A stretch of DNA of 64,000 nt from Phymatolithon calcareum. Its lineage: Eukaryota; Rhodophyta; Florideophyceae; Hapalidiales. Positions within the stretch are counted from its first letter, which is position 1; the number at the start of each line of letters is the position of its first letter. This document shows, in pieces, positions 1 to 10,189 of the stretch. The stretch spans positions 1,550,001 through 1,614,000 of the forward strand of contig OZ345362.1 of the NCBI GenBank assembly GCA_977006965.1, written 5' to 3'. The notes under the pieces were generated by a model. The model worked only from the letters and a program-made list of their open reading frames with translations, searched no databases and was not told the origin of the DNA. Position numbers and translations under genes: made by a program.

Positions 1-2294
1 GTCACCGCCATTAAATTCACCACAGCCGTCTCGCTTCATCTACACTTCGGCATCCATCGCATGCTCTCATTCTGCAGTCCTTAATACCGAAGAATGGCCT
101 ATGGTTGAGTTCCTGTTCCAGGTAACGAACTCCTCTGGCTTTCTGAGCTCCAGACGTGCCAGTCCGTGGAGAAACAATCCGGAAGCAGCAGTGCCGCCTC
201 TTGGCCTCGTAGGGACAATTTGCGCGCTTCCAGTCACTGTCAAACGAAACAAAATTTCTAATAACGGTGGGGTCAATTGTGTATCCCCCATAATATAGGG
301 AGGCGACAATTGGCAACCAATGTCGAGCACTCAATCCGCAGCTGTAGGGCGATGGTGCTGAAACGATAATGCTGAAATCCTGAATGACAATAGCCGGAAG
401 AACTGCTCCTGCACCTGTCCACCTTACTACAGATGTCAGACTCACCGGCAGGATACACAGCACGCAGTTTCCGGCCCTCGAACACCGTTGATTCTCCTGG
501 AAGAACTCGTGGGACGGGAATGTGACCACATATCATCACTTGTGAACTTGCACAAGCTGCGAAGGTCGGCATTGCATCGGGCTCTGATTATTTGCATGGT
601 GATAAGGGAAGTTCCGTCATCGTAAAAGCAGCGCCCGTCGCTGCTGTCCTCCGCTGACAATGGAAAACGTTAATGTGGTCTCGACTCTGAAGAGGGTGCA
701 TCGTCTTACTCTCCAATGATCAGACGCGGGCATGCCTCCAGCAATCATCCCAAGCATGCGGCACATCAGCGACATAGTATTCACAAGGTTGGAAGGAGCT
801 TAATAAGAACTGCCCCAACAGTGAGGTGTCGGTCTCCAGCAGTGTGAGCCCTGGTCTCAGACTCCGCGCCGGGCTCAAGCTGTTGCAAAAAATGGCTTAA
901 TCAAGGGAGTTGCAACAGATGCGAAAACAGTAGAAAATTTTGATGAAAGGATCCCACACGTTTCCCTGCAGACATATTCTTTTTATTTGTCAATCGCATG
1001 CTCCGGGCTCATAAATGTGGCTGAAGCATTATCCTAGGTAAACACTTGCGCACATATGAGGTACACCAACAAGCGATATGTTCTTGGCACAGGTGTGGTG
1101 CACTAGGCATGGATAGAGGTGCGACTGCAATAGTCAGAAACCTGGGCCACGGGTGTCGTCATAGATTCCTGTAGAGCGCATTTGCTCCGGGTGGAATCGA
1201 ATCGTATCTCGAGCGGCAGGCAGAGAAGGAGTGCTTTCCTAATTACATAGCAGAAATATCGCCCTGCCGTAATCTAAGTAGAAGATAATTCAGCAATAAT
1301 GCACTGCCTTGCGAGACCCCTCGGGGAGAAAGCAGTTTATATACATACATCCTGTAGAGCGACAATTGGTTGACTACCGCATCTGAACGTACATGTAGTA
1401 TCACGAAACGATTCAACGGTACCTTTGGACAAGTTATACTGTCGTAATGCCACGAGCACCGACAACACCCAGCTCCGTGATCTTAGATAATTGAAACCTA
1501 TTGCGAGGTATTCATTATTTCATCTTTAGTTAGGCTTGATATCTTCGAACGTGACATTTTTGCTGTCTGTCTTCCCAGAGTAACTCCAGGAGACATCCTA
1601 CAAACGAACAATCCATCCGGTGGTACCAAATGGGAAGAACTTTAGGAACGAATAAGCTCTCTTAGATCCGTTGCCGTGAGACTGGCGACTTGCAAGCTCA
1701 GTATCGTCATGCTCTCATTTTGTGTTGAACGAGGGATTTTGGATATAGTATGGAATGGAAACTGGGTTCTATTTTGGGGAGCTTTAGCAAGCTCCTCTGT
1801 GAAGACTGCACCCGAACGACTTATCACTGACGTACATTCCTTCTCATGTGTTATCTTGCCTATATCCATGATGGATTATGTGACTGTTCTTTGAGGACTA
1901 TCTCGGAAGCATTATTGAATATCAGAATTGACATGTCTGACAGTACCTTGTCAAGTTCAGGTTCTTTCCTTCAATTCTTTTTTGTGAAAGATACGGTATT
2001 CGACGAAAAATGAATTTCGTATAGAGGAGCCATGCAATAGTTCCTTAAGGTGCAAGACCGAGGAAGAATGGTTGGGCATCCGCACACGACGGTAATGTAC
2101 CGGACCAGTACTTCGCATGGAAACTCGCGGTGCGTATTGATCCGGTATGAAGCTAATATACTCCACCGAGTAGATCGAGTGCTTGATCGAGCTCCTATAG
2201 GCGTGCTTCTCGGGCCAGGCGCACATAAACTCTACTGAGCCAAAGGAACGATATCTGAGAACATTTACGCTTCGGCTAGCCTCTCCCTCGTAGC
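1..2294. other. Region with no recognisable gene
   Basis: I see no recognisable coding sequence here. The longest open frame (17-529, minus, 170 codons) has no motif I can name, and overlapping frames of similar length argue against it. No repeat, splice-site series or RNA gene stands out. The base composition is unremarkable. Confidence 0.5.
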
Positions 2295-2296
2295 TA

Positions 2297-2863
2297 CACT
2301 GATCACTGCAATTAACCTGGTCCAGGTTAATTTTGAACCTCCATTTTCTGAGTCAAAACGTAAAATAACCTGGACCAGGTTAATTATGAATCCAGACTAT
2401 TTTTGGGTCGGTTCGAAATTAATCTAGATTTTTCGATTCTTGACAAATATGGCAGCTCGCACTGGATTTTTCACGCCATGAGCTGATTAGTAGGAATCAA
2501 TCCTAGGACTTTAATGGCGAGCAACTAAGGCGCTATATCAGGGAAGTGCAGTTAAAAGCATATTATCGCTATCTAAATTTCTTCACCGTTGAAATGGTTA
2601 CGGTGTTTGGCGATAATCAGGGTTGGCGCGATCTCCGATTACACATTAATGAGAAAGTAATTCAACAAATATTTCCAGTAATTAGCCTTGATATGCACTT
2701 TGATTCTTGGAACCTTAATTAATCTGGATAATGTATTTCGCAATGGGAAACGTAAATTAATCTGGATAAGGTATTTTGCAATGGGAAACGTAAATTAATC
2801 TGGACCAGATTATTTATGAATCCAGTCTAATTTATGTATCCAGGTTAATTGCAGTGATCAGTG
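2297..2863. mobile_element. Tc1/mariner-type MITE with TA target duplication
   Basis: A 567-bp non-coding element. The left end (from 2297, CACTGATCACTGCAATTAAC...) and the reverse complement of the right end (to 2863) match perfectly over at least 24 bp. Both ends are flanked by TA (2295-2296 and 2864-2865), the target duplication of the Tc1/mariner superfamily. The interior is AT-rich, has no ORF of note, and contains the near-palindrome AACCTGGTCCAGGTT and variants several times (2314-2328, 2370-2384, around 2797-2810). It is therefore a non-autonomous element that would need a transposase from elsewhere. The perfect arms suggest recent activity or selection on the ends. The superfamily call rests on TA plus the CACTG start. 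Confidence 0.8.
2718..2815. repeat. 38-bp tandem repeat inside the MITE
   Basis: The word ATTAATCTGGA recurs at 2718, 2756 and 2794, a period of 38 bp. Two full units and one partial unit are seen, differing at a few positions (GGATAATG versus GGATAAGG). The unit carries half of the CTGG palindrome that is also found near both ends of the MITE. Confidence 0.7.
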
Positions 2864-2866
2864 TAG

Positions 2867-3244
2867 TCTTCTTCGCCCTCGCGCAGAGCACCTGGCGCAA
2901 ATATGGGCACAATGCTCTCAACGCAGAAGGCGTTTATTTTGAATTAACTCCTGAACCTACATTCGAATAACTTCTCAATGTTCAGAAAATTGCATATCTC
3001 TATGGGTTTTTTCCTGCATAGATCTTCTACCGTTTTACGACTAACTCTCCCGATGAATTGTCGTCGAGAAACAGCCGAAACAGAACAGCGTAATATTGCT
3101 GCTCCACTTTTTACTTGACACGGTACGCGTACATCTAGCACACTACATCGTAGTGTAGTGCGTCATCCTCGTTGTATCCATGGCGAAAGGGTGCAACCAT
3201 CTGACAACAATTCGCTATGTGCTGGTGGAGCAGCACGTCGACCG
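2867..3244. other. Spacer without a gene
   Basis: No recognisable gene. A short minus-strand open frame (2944-3141, 65 codons) has no motif I recognise. The right part grades into the decayed tail of the RNase H remnant. Confidence 0.4.
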
Positions 3245-3880
3245 TCTCTGTGAAATGTTCAAATCTTCCGGGAGCGTCGGTATGGTCAGCAGTCTACTGC
3301 TGCAAGGCGGATATTGAATTGCGCCCCTTCCGAAGTGAGAGGGATCGCTTAATGCGATAACAGATTCGATTCCTCTTCGCGCAATCGTATCAACAGCCTC
3401 ATTTTTCGGGACGCCGCAGTGACTCGGTAGCTAAATGCCTTCTATGAGAACCTCTTGTAACAAGATTTGTTCCATAAGATCCCGTAGTCTCCGCACCAAC
3501 TCCCCTAACAGCCGCAGTTGCTCGTCGAGCGCGTCTATGAAGCTTCCGCTGTCCGTGCAACATCGGATGGTGCTGCCGCGCGATGTTAGTAAAGATGAAA
3601 CCGCCTGATACGCTTGTATGACCGCAAACACCTCCGCGTCGATTGAGGATCCAGCAGTCCCAGCCGCCAGCCCTGCTTGTACGACCGTTTTCTCGCCGCG
3701 CAGCTTCAAAATACCAGCTCCCCCAAACTGAAATGGGATTGTGCGATATATTTCAAGTGCATCGCCATCTTCGCCGCATACGATGACGTGCTGTTTCGAG
3801 GCAGTCGAGGTCGTTGCCCATGTTAGTCCAAGTCGTCGTAGGCCAAGAGAAATTAGAATTATTTCTCGGATTCTGTACAC
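3245..3880 (-). pseudogene. RNase H domain remnant of a non-LTR retrotransposon
   Basis: Minus-strand reading shows an RNase H fold signature in order: an aspartate in CGEDG, a GGAG core strand, the glutamate of SSIDAEVFAV, and the aspartate of CCTDSGSFIDAL. After a TAG at 3431-3433 the same frame continues with SHCGVPKNEAVDTIARRG. This is the C-terminal RNase H segment, usually preceded by W-x-P in LINE elements, so the TAG sits where a tryptophan codon (TGG) is expected. Recognisable sequence fades near 3245. No reverse transcriptase lies upstream; the next feature is the 3' side of the RING gene. This looks like a 5'-truncated LINE insertion about 115 bp downstream of that gene. A cellular RNase H is less likely given the context and the stop. 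Confidence 0.6.
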
Positions 3881-3994
3881 TCGGGAGCGAACACGAAGCT
3901 TTTAAGATCGAAAAGATGACGAAAAAAGAGTTCTACACATTCAGAAAGCCGACAAAAGAACGGTATGTACAACAGCAGCATTTTAAAATTTGTC

Positions 3995-5362
3995 TCAACT
4001 TGCACACGCAGACGCCGCAACAGGCACGCCCGCAGTACTGCTCATTGCTTCACTTCCCGATGCATGCATAGGCAAACCCACCGGAGAGGAAAGAGGTGTA
4101 ACCGCACCGTCTTCATCACGTGCTGTCGCTTCGGACAAGTCGGAGCTCAGAGATGCCTCTTCTTCGGGATCAAGTTGTTCTGCACTTGATGGCTTTGAAA
4201 CCTGACTTGTTCTTAACCCTTCCGTTGAATTGTCATTAGCACTTTCCGCACTTGCTAGCCCTTCAGCCTCCTTCTCCGCACCTTCCAGTGGGCGATTCGA
4301 TCCTTCCCCTGACATGCCAACTATGGGCATGTCTGTGTCATTATGTTTTGTGCCATCTCCCGGTAATGTCGTGGGTATAATTCGCAACAACGACTCCAAA
4401 TCGGTTCTGCAAATCGGACAGCGTCTGCGGTCCAAACTCGGATCCGTGCTGAGTTTCGCGCCGCAGTCTTGACACAGACATAGATGATTACACGGAAGCA
4501 CGGCAGTATTACACGGCTCGACAAGGCAAATGACACATTCATTGCTCGCATCAATGGAGTAGACATTTTCACTAGAACTGTTTGCATGAGCCGACTTGCT
4601 CGCAGTGACATCAGCAGCGCCGATGCCATACAGTTCCTGAACCACATAAATGGTTCCCGCCACAAGGACTTCTTGTCGAATGAGCTTAATACCCCAACTG
4701 TCGTCCTCGTGTTTCACCAGCGCCGCAAACGTGCTTTGCGAAACAACGCGGGCATCCTTCGCAATCGTCGAATCGCGGTCATGCTTCGCCTCAATGCGAA
4801 TGACTATGGGAAAATATTCATCCACCACCTCCATCAGGCGCATCTCGTCAAAGTCATCAAGTCGGATGCCTTTCGCAGCTTTCTGCTTATATCGCAGAGC
4901 GACGCCAGGTTCAAACTTTGTTTTTTCACGCTTCATCGCCCCAGTGGCCTCTTTCGGTGGTCTAGTAACATACGACACGCGGCGCACGGGGGCATCAGCC
5001 GCGGCGTTGGCTCCCCGATGGAGGACCTGTTTCGCGCAGAAAAACACAGAGATGTAGCCAGCAACTAATGCCGAGAAGTCGAACTGCAGAAGAAGCACGC
5101 GCGGATCCTCGGGGCTCGGATGCACGGCCAGCGAGTGCTTGTCGATGTTGACAACGTTCTGCACAATTCCGGAGCGTTGCAGCGGCGAACGGTGTTGCAC
5201 GGGATTGGCAATATCGTGCGGATGCGTGGGCCAGCGACTGGCCTCTCGCAATCGCGCTTCGTCCAGCAGCGGACGCGGAGTTTCGACGGTGGGACGTGCG
5301 CCCAGCCGCGAACGGCGCGGTGAGGGCGTCGGGCTTGCTTCCCGCGACGGATACCCGCCCAT
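3995..5362 (-). CDS. RING-HC E3 ubiquitin ligase, MGRN1/LOG2-like
   Basis: Predicted 455-residue E3 ubiquitin ligase. I place the start at the ATG at 5360-5362; the frame is open for another 16 codons but has no ATG there. The protein then begins MGGYPSRE, which fits the MGxxxS/T N-myristoylation rule shared by plant LOG2/LUL and animal MGRN1 proteins, so membrane attachment is likely. Residues about 70-250 resemble the family's beta-rich domain preceding the RING (NVVNIDKHSL, KFEPGVALRY, LDDFDE). The C3HC4 RING uses C276, C279, C291, H293, C297, C300, C315 and C318. The tail from about residue 335 is acidic and Ser/Glu-rich, probably disordered. There is no intron. The gene lies about 575 bp downstream of the co-oriented CYSTM gene. 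Family assignment is strong; the substrate is unknown. Confidence 0.88.
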   Translation of the reverse strand: MGGYPSREASPTPSPRRSRLGARPTVETPRPLLDEARLREASRWPTHPHDIANPVQHRSPLQRSGIVQNVVNIDKHSLAVHPSPEDPRVLLLQFDFSALVAGYISVFFCAKQVLHRGANAAADAPVRRVSYVTRPPKEATGAMKREKTKFEPGVALRYKQKAAKGIRLDDFDEMRLMEVVDEYFPIVIRIEAKHDRDSTIAKDARVVSQSTFAALVKHEDDSWGIKLIRQEVLVAGTIYVVQELYGIGAADVTASKSAHANSSSENVYSIDASNECVICLVEPCNTAVLPCNHLCLCQDCGAKLSTDPSLDRRRCPICRTDLESLLRIIPTTLPGDGTKHNDTDMPIVGMSGEGSNRPLEGAEKEAEGLASAESANDNSTEGLRTSQVSKPSSAEQLDPEEEASLSSDLSEATARDEDGAVTPLSSPVGLPMHASGSEAMSSTAGVPVAASACAS

Positions 5363-5937
5363 GCTTGCGCGCGACTTCCTGCTCGCTGCGGAAGTGGCAC
5401 TGCACTGCACTGCACAGTAAGGTTACTGTACTGGTCACAGAGCCGGCCTTTGTCAACGCGAAGCACTGTGAAGGACACGCGTCCTTGGTGATTGAGCATA
5501 CATACTGTACTGTACAGTACATATGCAGCTCGGCTCGGCGAGTGGAATTAATTGCATACGCTGAGGATCCCAGCCTTGCTGTACAAAGTGTTTAATTTAC
5601 GATTATTTTTCAGTGGCACGCGCATAGGGTTGGAGAGCGCAGCTCCAAGTGCGAGGCCACAGGTAGACCGTTTCTGCGTCTCCATCTAACGGTACTTTAC
5701 TGTACTGTACTGTACTGTACTGTACTGTATAATGAAGGGCAGTTCCTTGACTGACTGACCGTCAGCTATGCGACAGCCCGCTTTGCGGGATATAGTTTAT
5801 TCCAATCTGATTTACTTTCATGCCGGTCATTTTTAAAAGACAAAATACAGTACAGTTTTCCATGTTGCGCTCTTCATTCATTCATTCTTTGTGTTGGTCC
5901 TCTCTCACCGCCAGCACAAGCACTTGAGCTCCATTTG
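5363..5937 (-). promoter_or_regulatory. Upstream region of the RING gene
   Basis: This is the interval between the stop of the CYSTM gene and the start of the RING gene, both minus strand, so it should hold the CYSTM 3' end and the RING promoter. It contains ACTGT/ACTGC-type short repeats at 5396-5416, around 5500-5522 and at 5698-5727. I do not see a convincing TATA box. Confidence 0.35.
5698..5727. repeat. (TACTG)6 microsatellite
   Basis: Six exact copies of TACTG in tandem, about 340 bp upstream of the RING start codon. Related CAGTACAGTACAG words occur around 5500-5522. Pentanucleotide arrays like this are length-variable, so it could affect spacing in the promoter. Confidence 0.9.
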
Positions 5938-6695
5938 TCAAAACAATATGTCACAACACACACAGCATGCTAAAAGCGCAGCAAGCCCTCCAACCGCAGT
6001 CGCGGCGCCGTTACCACCACTGCCCCCTCCACCGCCGAATTTCGGAGGTTCATCGCTGGGTGGCGGAGGAATATGGACCTTTAGCCCCAAGAAAGAAATC
6101 ACAATAAGGTTACATATCAGAATGTGAGTCAGTCTCCACAAATGCGACATCCCCAGAAAAGCGAAGCAAAAACAAAGTGAACATACCGCGGGAGGGGGCT
6201 GAGGTTGCGTAGCTCCATTGCTCGGATACGCACCTGGTGGATACGCTGGGTACCCGCCAGGAGGCGCTTGTGCCGGGGGGCCGTAGGCGCCATGCGCAGC
6301 GTACTGTTCGTAGCTCGGCGGAGGATACTGCGGATAATGACCGGGAGGTGGCGCCATATGATTCTACGCCATGCATGCAGCGAAAGCGCGGTTATCATCG
6401 TTCGTTCGTTCGTTCGTTCGTTCGCTCCACGTCAGTTACTACGAATGCGCATTCTACAACATTGTGAAACAGCTCGCTCAGTCAACGTACTGCGGTCGGA
6501 GCATACGGGTACGGAGCCACCGGAGCGGGGTAGTACGCGGTAGGCGGAGATGGACCCTGCGGATACCCGCCCGGCGGCGGCGGGGGTGGCGACGAGGCCC
6601 CTGAATTGTCTTGAGTCTACAGAGTAATGCTACTAGGTTAGTTGCGAGCTTTTCAGACAGAGAAGTGATTTCGGGTGGGGACCGGGACTTACCAT
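5938..6695 (-). CDS. CYSTM-type proline-rich tail-anchored protein, four exons
   Basis: Spliced gene model read by hand: exon 1 contributes only the ATG (6693-6695), exon 2 is 6491-6616, exon 3 is 6187-6363, exon 4 is 5938-6078 (TGA stop). Introns are 76, 127 and 108 bp, all GT-AG and all phase 0 (donors GTAAGT, GTACGT, GTATGT; a CTAAC branch-like site precedes the first acceptor). The 148-residue product is rich in P, G, Y and A, with repeated PPGGYP/YPPP-like motifs. It ends in a CYSTM signature: a Gly-rich linker, then GGLAALLACCVCCDILF, a short hydrophobic segment with clustered cysteines that anchors such proteins in membranes, often linked to stress tolerance. Intron 3 happens to be open in frame, so an unspliced product would carry a hydrophobic insert. 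Function beyond the family is unknown. Confidence 0.82.
6400..6424. repeat. (TTCG)n microsatellite in intron 2
   Basis: About six tandem copies of GTTC/TTCG inside the second intron of the CYSTM gene, close to its 3' half. Its length does not affect the reading frame. Confidence 0.85.
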
Positions 6696-7223
6696 TTTCG
6701 AAGTTGCAAGAAAAAGCTTCCAAGAGGATAGCGACGAGGCTAGGATTATTTCCTTTGCCGCGCAAAGTTCGCCTCGACCGTGAGGCGCGGACAACGATTG
6801 CGCTTGCGTAGAGCAGCGCACAATGTACGGTACTACAATACCAGCGAATTCCTCGTTGGCGCACCTTGCCTTTGTGTACTTTAGCACGCAAAGCCACCAG
6901 TAGGGAATCCAGATTTTCTAAAGTTTCGAAAAATTTCTGGGGACGGCTAGCTGTCTGATTTTGGAGGAAACAATGTGTCCACAGCTGATGTGTAAGGAAC
7001 TGTCCTTGCTGCTTCATCGCGCGTAACGGAATATGGACTGACTTTTGATTGGCTGAGATTCATTGGAATTGCTGGAACGCCCGGAGGACAAACAGGTGCT
7101 GGGTGGCACTACTGCACCGGGATTTTTCTTGCAATCATACTGCAGGCTAGCATAGCAGACGTTTCCAAGCTCAAACCTATAACCTAATAAAATCGAACGT
7201 TTTCTAACGTTAATTAACCCATC
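6696..7223. other. 5' flank of the CYSTM gene
   Basis: No further gene is recognised. The first part must contain the 5' UTR and promoter of the CYSTM gene. Around 7183-7210 there is a stretch (CCTAATAAAATCGAACGTTT) that recurs with changes at 36717-36743, immediately left of the second TIR element. Confidence 0.4.
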
Positions 7224-7787
7224 TTAGATTTTCACTTTTATTTTTTATGAGCTTGGCAATCCGAGAAGCTCATTGGACACTTTCTGTTATGGCAGTACAT
7301 AATTGGCTAAGCAAAAAAAGTCCTCGCGCCGTGGAAACTTTTTCTAGAAATTCTCAGCAGAGGGTTCCTTCGAAAATCGGGACAGCTCCTTAAACGCGCA
7401 GTTTAAGACCACTTCCTGATCCGTTCTTCCCATTTTGAAAACTGTTATAGAGATCCAAGGACGTAGGTTACGCAAAAACCAAAAAAAATCAAAGAAAAGG
7501 GATGAAATAAGGAGTGTAGAGCACTTTTCGTAATTCTGATCTTGAAAAAGAATCGCCTACAAAGATGGACAATTATCTCGAAAAGGACTCGATAAATTTC
7601 TTATTGCCTCGGTCAAAAGTTTCGAATGGCTGTAGACCACAAAAACTGGAATTTAGTGTCCCAGGTAAAATTCAATAGCAAAGGACTTTACAGTAATACT
7701 CGAAAAGAAGCTCGCGCGAAGTGAGCAGCAAAATTTTACAAAAATTGATGAAAGAACTCGGTAAATTTGTTTCATATTTTCTTTATT
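7224..7787 (-). repeat. Dispersed repeat family, copy next to the transposase
   Basis: Read on the minus strand, this block aligns with about 49365-49913 on the plus strand. Shared words include GGTCTTAAACTG, GCGTTTAA, GAGCTGTCCCGA, TTAGCCAATTATGTA and TCCAATGAGCTTCT. Similarity ends sharply at AAAATCTAA (7224 here, 49913 there), which marks a likely element terminus. A third, partial copy is at 10190-10400. It directly follows the stop codon of the DDE transposase, so it may be the 3' non-coding end of that transposon. Confidence 0.65.
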
Positions 7788-9335
7788 TCAATATTCAGGA
7801 ACAAGGCCACAGTATTCCTCAGGGTGTTTTTCAATAATGTCTTGCAAGTAATCGAACAGCTGCTCCTTCTTCCACGTTCCATCTGTATCTAGTGCAAGAC
7901 CACAACGTATCATAGCCTTGCGTACAATCGGAATACCGTTTTCATCCTACATGCTGTTCACCTTTTCCACGCATCGCACCGCGAGTTTCATATAATATGT
8001 CTTACCAGGGTTGTTTAGTTTGCCGGAAGCATCTGGACCGAATGCCCAATCTCCCTCTTCCATGCGCTGCAATTTCTCTGCTTCCCATTCCTCTCGCCAT
8101 ACAGCCTTAATTTTTTGAATAACAGAAGAATCCAAAGGCTGACACATATGCGTGCTGTTCGGTGGAAGATACCGAATCTTAGTGTTGATAGAGTTCAATG
8201 ATTCCCCATGTTGTGGCGTTTCATTGTGACCAGAGCAATTGTCCATGAACAAGGATCTCGTCCGACCAATAGGGTCACTTGAAATGGCTCGCGGTTCGTT
8301 TAACCACTGGTTGAACACATTTTTGTCCATCCAACCCCTCGGCCCGGTTCTGTATGAAACACCGGGTACATTGTCAGGAACACCCAGTATGGGATAGTTT
8401 AGGTTCCTGTTGCGAAAAATCATAAATGGTGCTTCAATTTTGGCGTTCACTCCTCCACTGATACGCAAAACCATAGTCATACCTTCCGCGCCTGAGACAA
8501 CGTCCGCATAGTTCACTTTCTTGCATCCATACACTCCTAGAGAGTAATCGCCATCCATGTTAAAAATAAAGTGCGTCTCATCCATGTTCTCCACCATGTT
8601 CTCGTCCAGCACACCATATGAAAATTCGCGCTCCAATTGGCCGAGATGATGGGAAATCAACTTCTCGGCGTATATATTATGGGCGTTGCACCGTTGCAAA
8701 GAGCGGGACTGCTTTCGTATGACGATATTGCATCTGTTCATGAACGATTGGATCCAGTTGTCCGTCACATGTGTAATGATTGGGCGATGAGTACGATCGT
8801 CAAGGTCGATTGACACAAATGGAGATGTGGGGTCGGAGAGTGTACGGAATGCAATATGTTTCAAAAGCCGTCTGCTTAACTGGACACCAGCAGCGCTCAG
8901 TCTTTCAAATTCTTCCAATAGGACAGAGTGTAAATAGTCCACCCATGCATATCGCTTTCTTCCACGACCAGTTAAAGCTTTGATAGGTACACGTCTTTGC
9001 GAAACTCCAATGGTACGTCTTGATTGGATGAACATAGCCTTATCCTCTGGTGTGGTCAGTTTTTGAAGATAAGATTGGCGACTGTTCCACCAACGGATTG
9101 CTTTCTTCCGATTGGCTCCATAGGACTTCATATCCGTTACTCGGAAGATGGTTGGAAAGTGCTGCACAGTGCGAGCGCCAATTGCGTCATCACTTCCGGA
9201 GGTTTCGACCTCGTTAATCATCCATAGAATAACTGCCTTCCTTTGCGACTTAGTTGAAAAAACCTGGGTCCTCCGACAAAACGATGGGTGATGTTGATTG
9301 ATTGAGGGTGGTACATTGGTGGCGGAGTTGGACAT
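7788..9335 (-). pseudogene. pogo/Tigger-like DDE transposase with one in-frame TAG
   Basis: Transposase of the pogo/Tigger (DDE_1) group. The ATG at 9333-9335 opens 462 codons, then a TAG at 7947-7949. The same frame continues for 52 codons to a TGA at 7788-7790, and the extension (DENGIPIVRKAMIR..., ending GLVPEY) reads like the natural C-terminus. Catalytic motifs are intact: D252 in MDETHF, D365 in FMDNCSGH, and D402 in PPNSTHMCQPLD, giving DD36D spacing. The N-terminal 130 residues are basic with helical stretches and probably form the DNA-binding region. There are no other frameshifts, so the stop may be very recent, polymorphic, or a sequencing error. Terminal inverted repeats were not found. 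Confidence 0.85.
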
Positions 9336-10189
9336 TCTCGGTCTCAAACGAGCGGCGCTTTGCAAGATCGAGAGTATGGTGGAATGGTTGAGTGGGGCTA
9401 TCTGCGACTCTCGGAAGAGATTTAGTCCTTATATGCTTTACTCAGGCATAAGTGCAACAACGCTTAACTAATGCATATAGATACATTCTATATGCAAAGT
9501 ATATGAAAGGCCATATCATCCAATGATTCTGCACCATCATTTCTAAACACACCGAGTTGCTTCTAGTGCTCCGAGGAGCAGCGTTGTTGGTCAATAGCAT
9601 TACTGTAAAGATGGCCTGTTTCCTGAAACGTTTTTTGTCATGACGCGTTAGCTTAAGAGCCAGTTTTGAGGAAGTCAGCATCTTCAAATACTATCATGAG
9701 CGCCATTTTTTGTGCAAATTAAGAAACAAAAATTAAAAAACGAAGGTTTTAGACGTAAGCTATCCATCTGGCGACATTTTCAATGAGTGGCGTTTACCTA
9801 CCCTGGCGCAATGTGACTGAGCATTTCCCGAACAACCCTCTTTGGATCTCGCGTATAGGACAAATTAATGTCTGTTCCGCCCCTGCCTAGAAGATTGAAC
9901 CCGAGACCTCATGACTCATCACTGCGCACAGATAACCGACTATCCAGATTCCCGGAATTTATGCGAGTCCATTCGGCTACCTTGTTTCAATTGGAGCTAT
10001 GTTTTGTATATAAACTAAAGTGCTTCCAAGAAGCTTGCAGCTTCTGTAAGATCTAACGTATTTTGGAGGAGGAGCATATTGAAAGTTTCAAAGACAATTT
10101 TTAATTTTGTAGGATGGTATTTTTTATTAATTTGGAAAAGTTTTAAGAGCTCATGGAGTACTACAACCCCTATAGGACCCCTCGTACAA
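9336..10189. other. Upstream flank of the transposase
   Basis: No gene is recognised. A minus-strand frame at 9442-9687 and another at 10015-10413 have no known motif. The interval contains a tRNA-like segment (9868-9945) and presumably the promoter and other end of the pogo-like element, whose boundary I could not define. Confidence 0.35.
9868..9945 (-). repeat. tRNA-derived SINE-like fragment
   Basis: On the minus strand there is an A-box-like TAGTCGGTTATCTG (about 9929-9942) followed by a B-box-like GGGTTCAATC (about 9893-9902), at a spacing typical of tRNA genes. A paired acceptor stem and a full cloverleaf are not evident, so a tRNA-derived SINE head is more likely than a working tRNA gene. 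Confidence 0.3.

Noticed and set aside
4484-5068. 194-codon plus-strand frame opposite the RING gene
   Set aside because: It is the antisense of a clearly conserved RING ligase and has no motif of its own; its openness follows from the GC-rich coding strand.
5363-5410. N-terminal 16-codon extension of the RING protein
   Set aside because: It would start at GTG; the first ATG at 5362 gives the family-typical MG start.
6478-7017. 179-codon minus frame overlapping exon 2 of the CYSTM gene
   Set aside because: It reads exon 2 in the wrong frame; the PPGGYP-rich frame bounded by good splice sites is the coding one.
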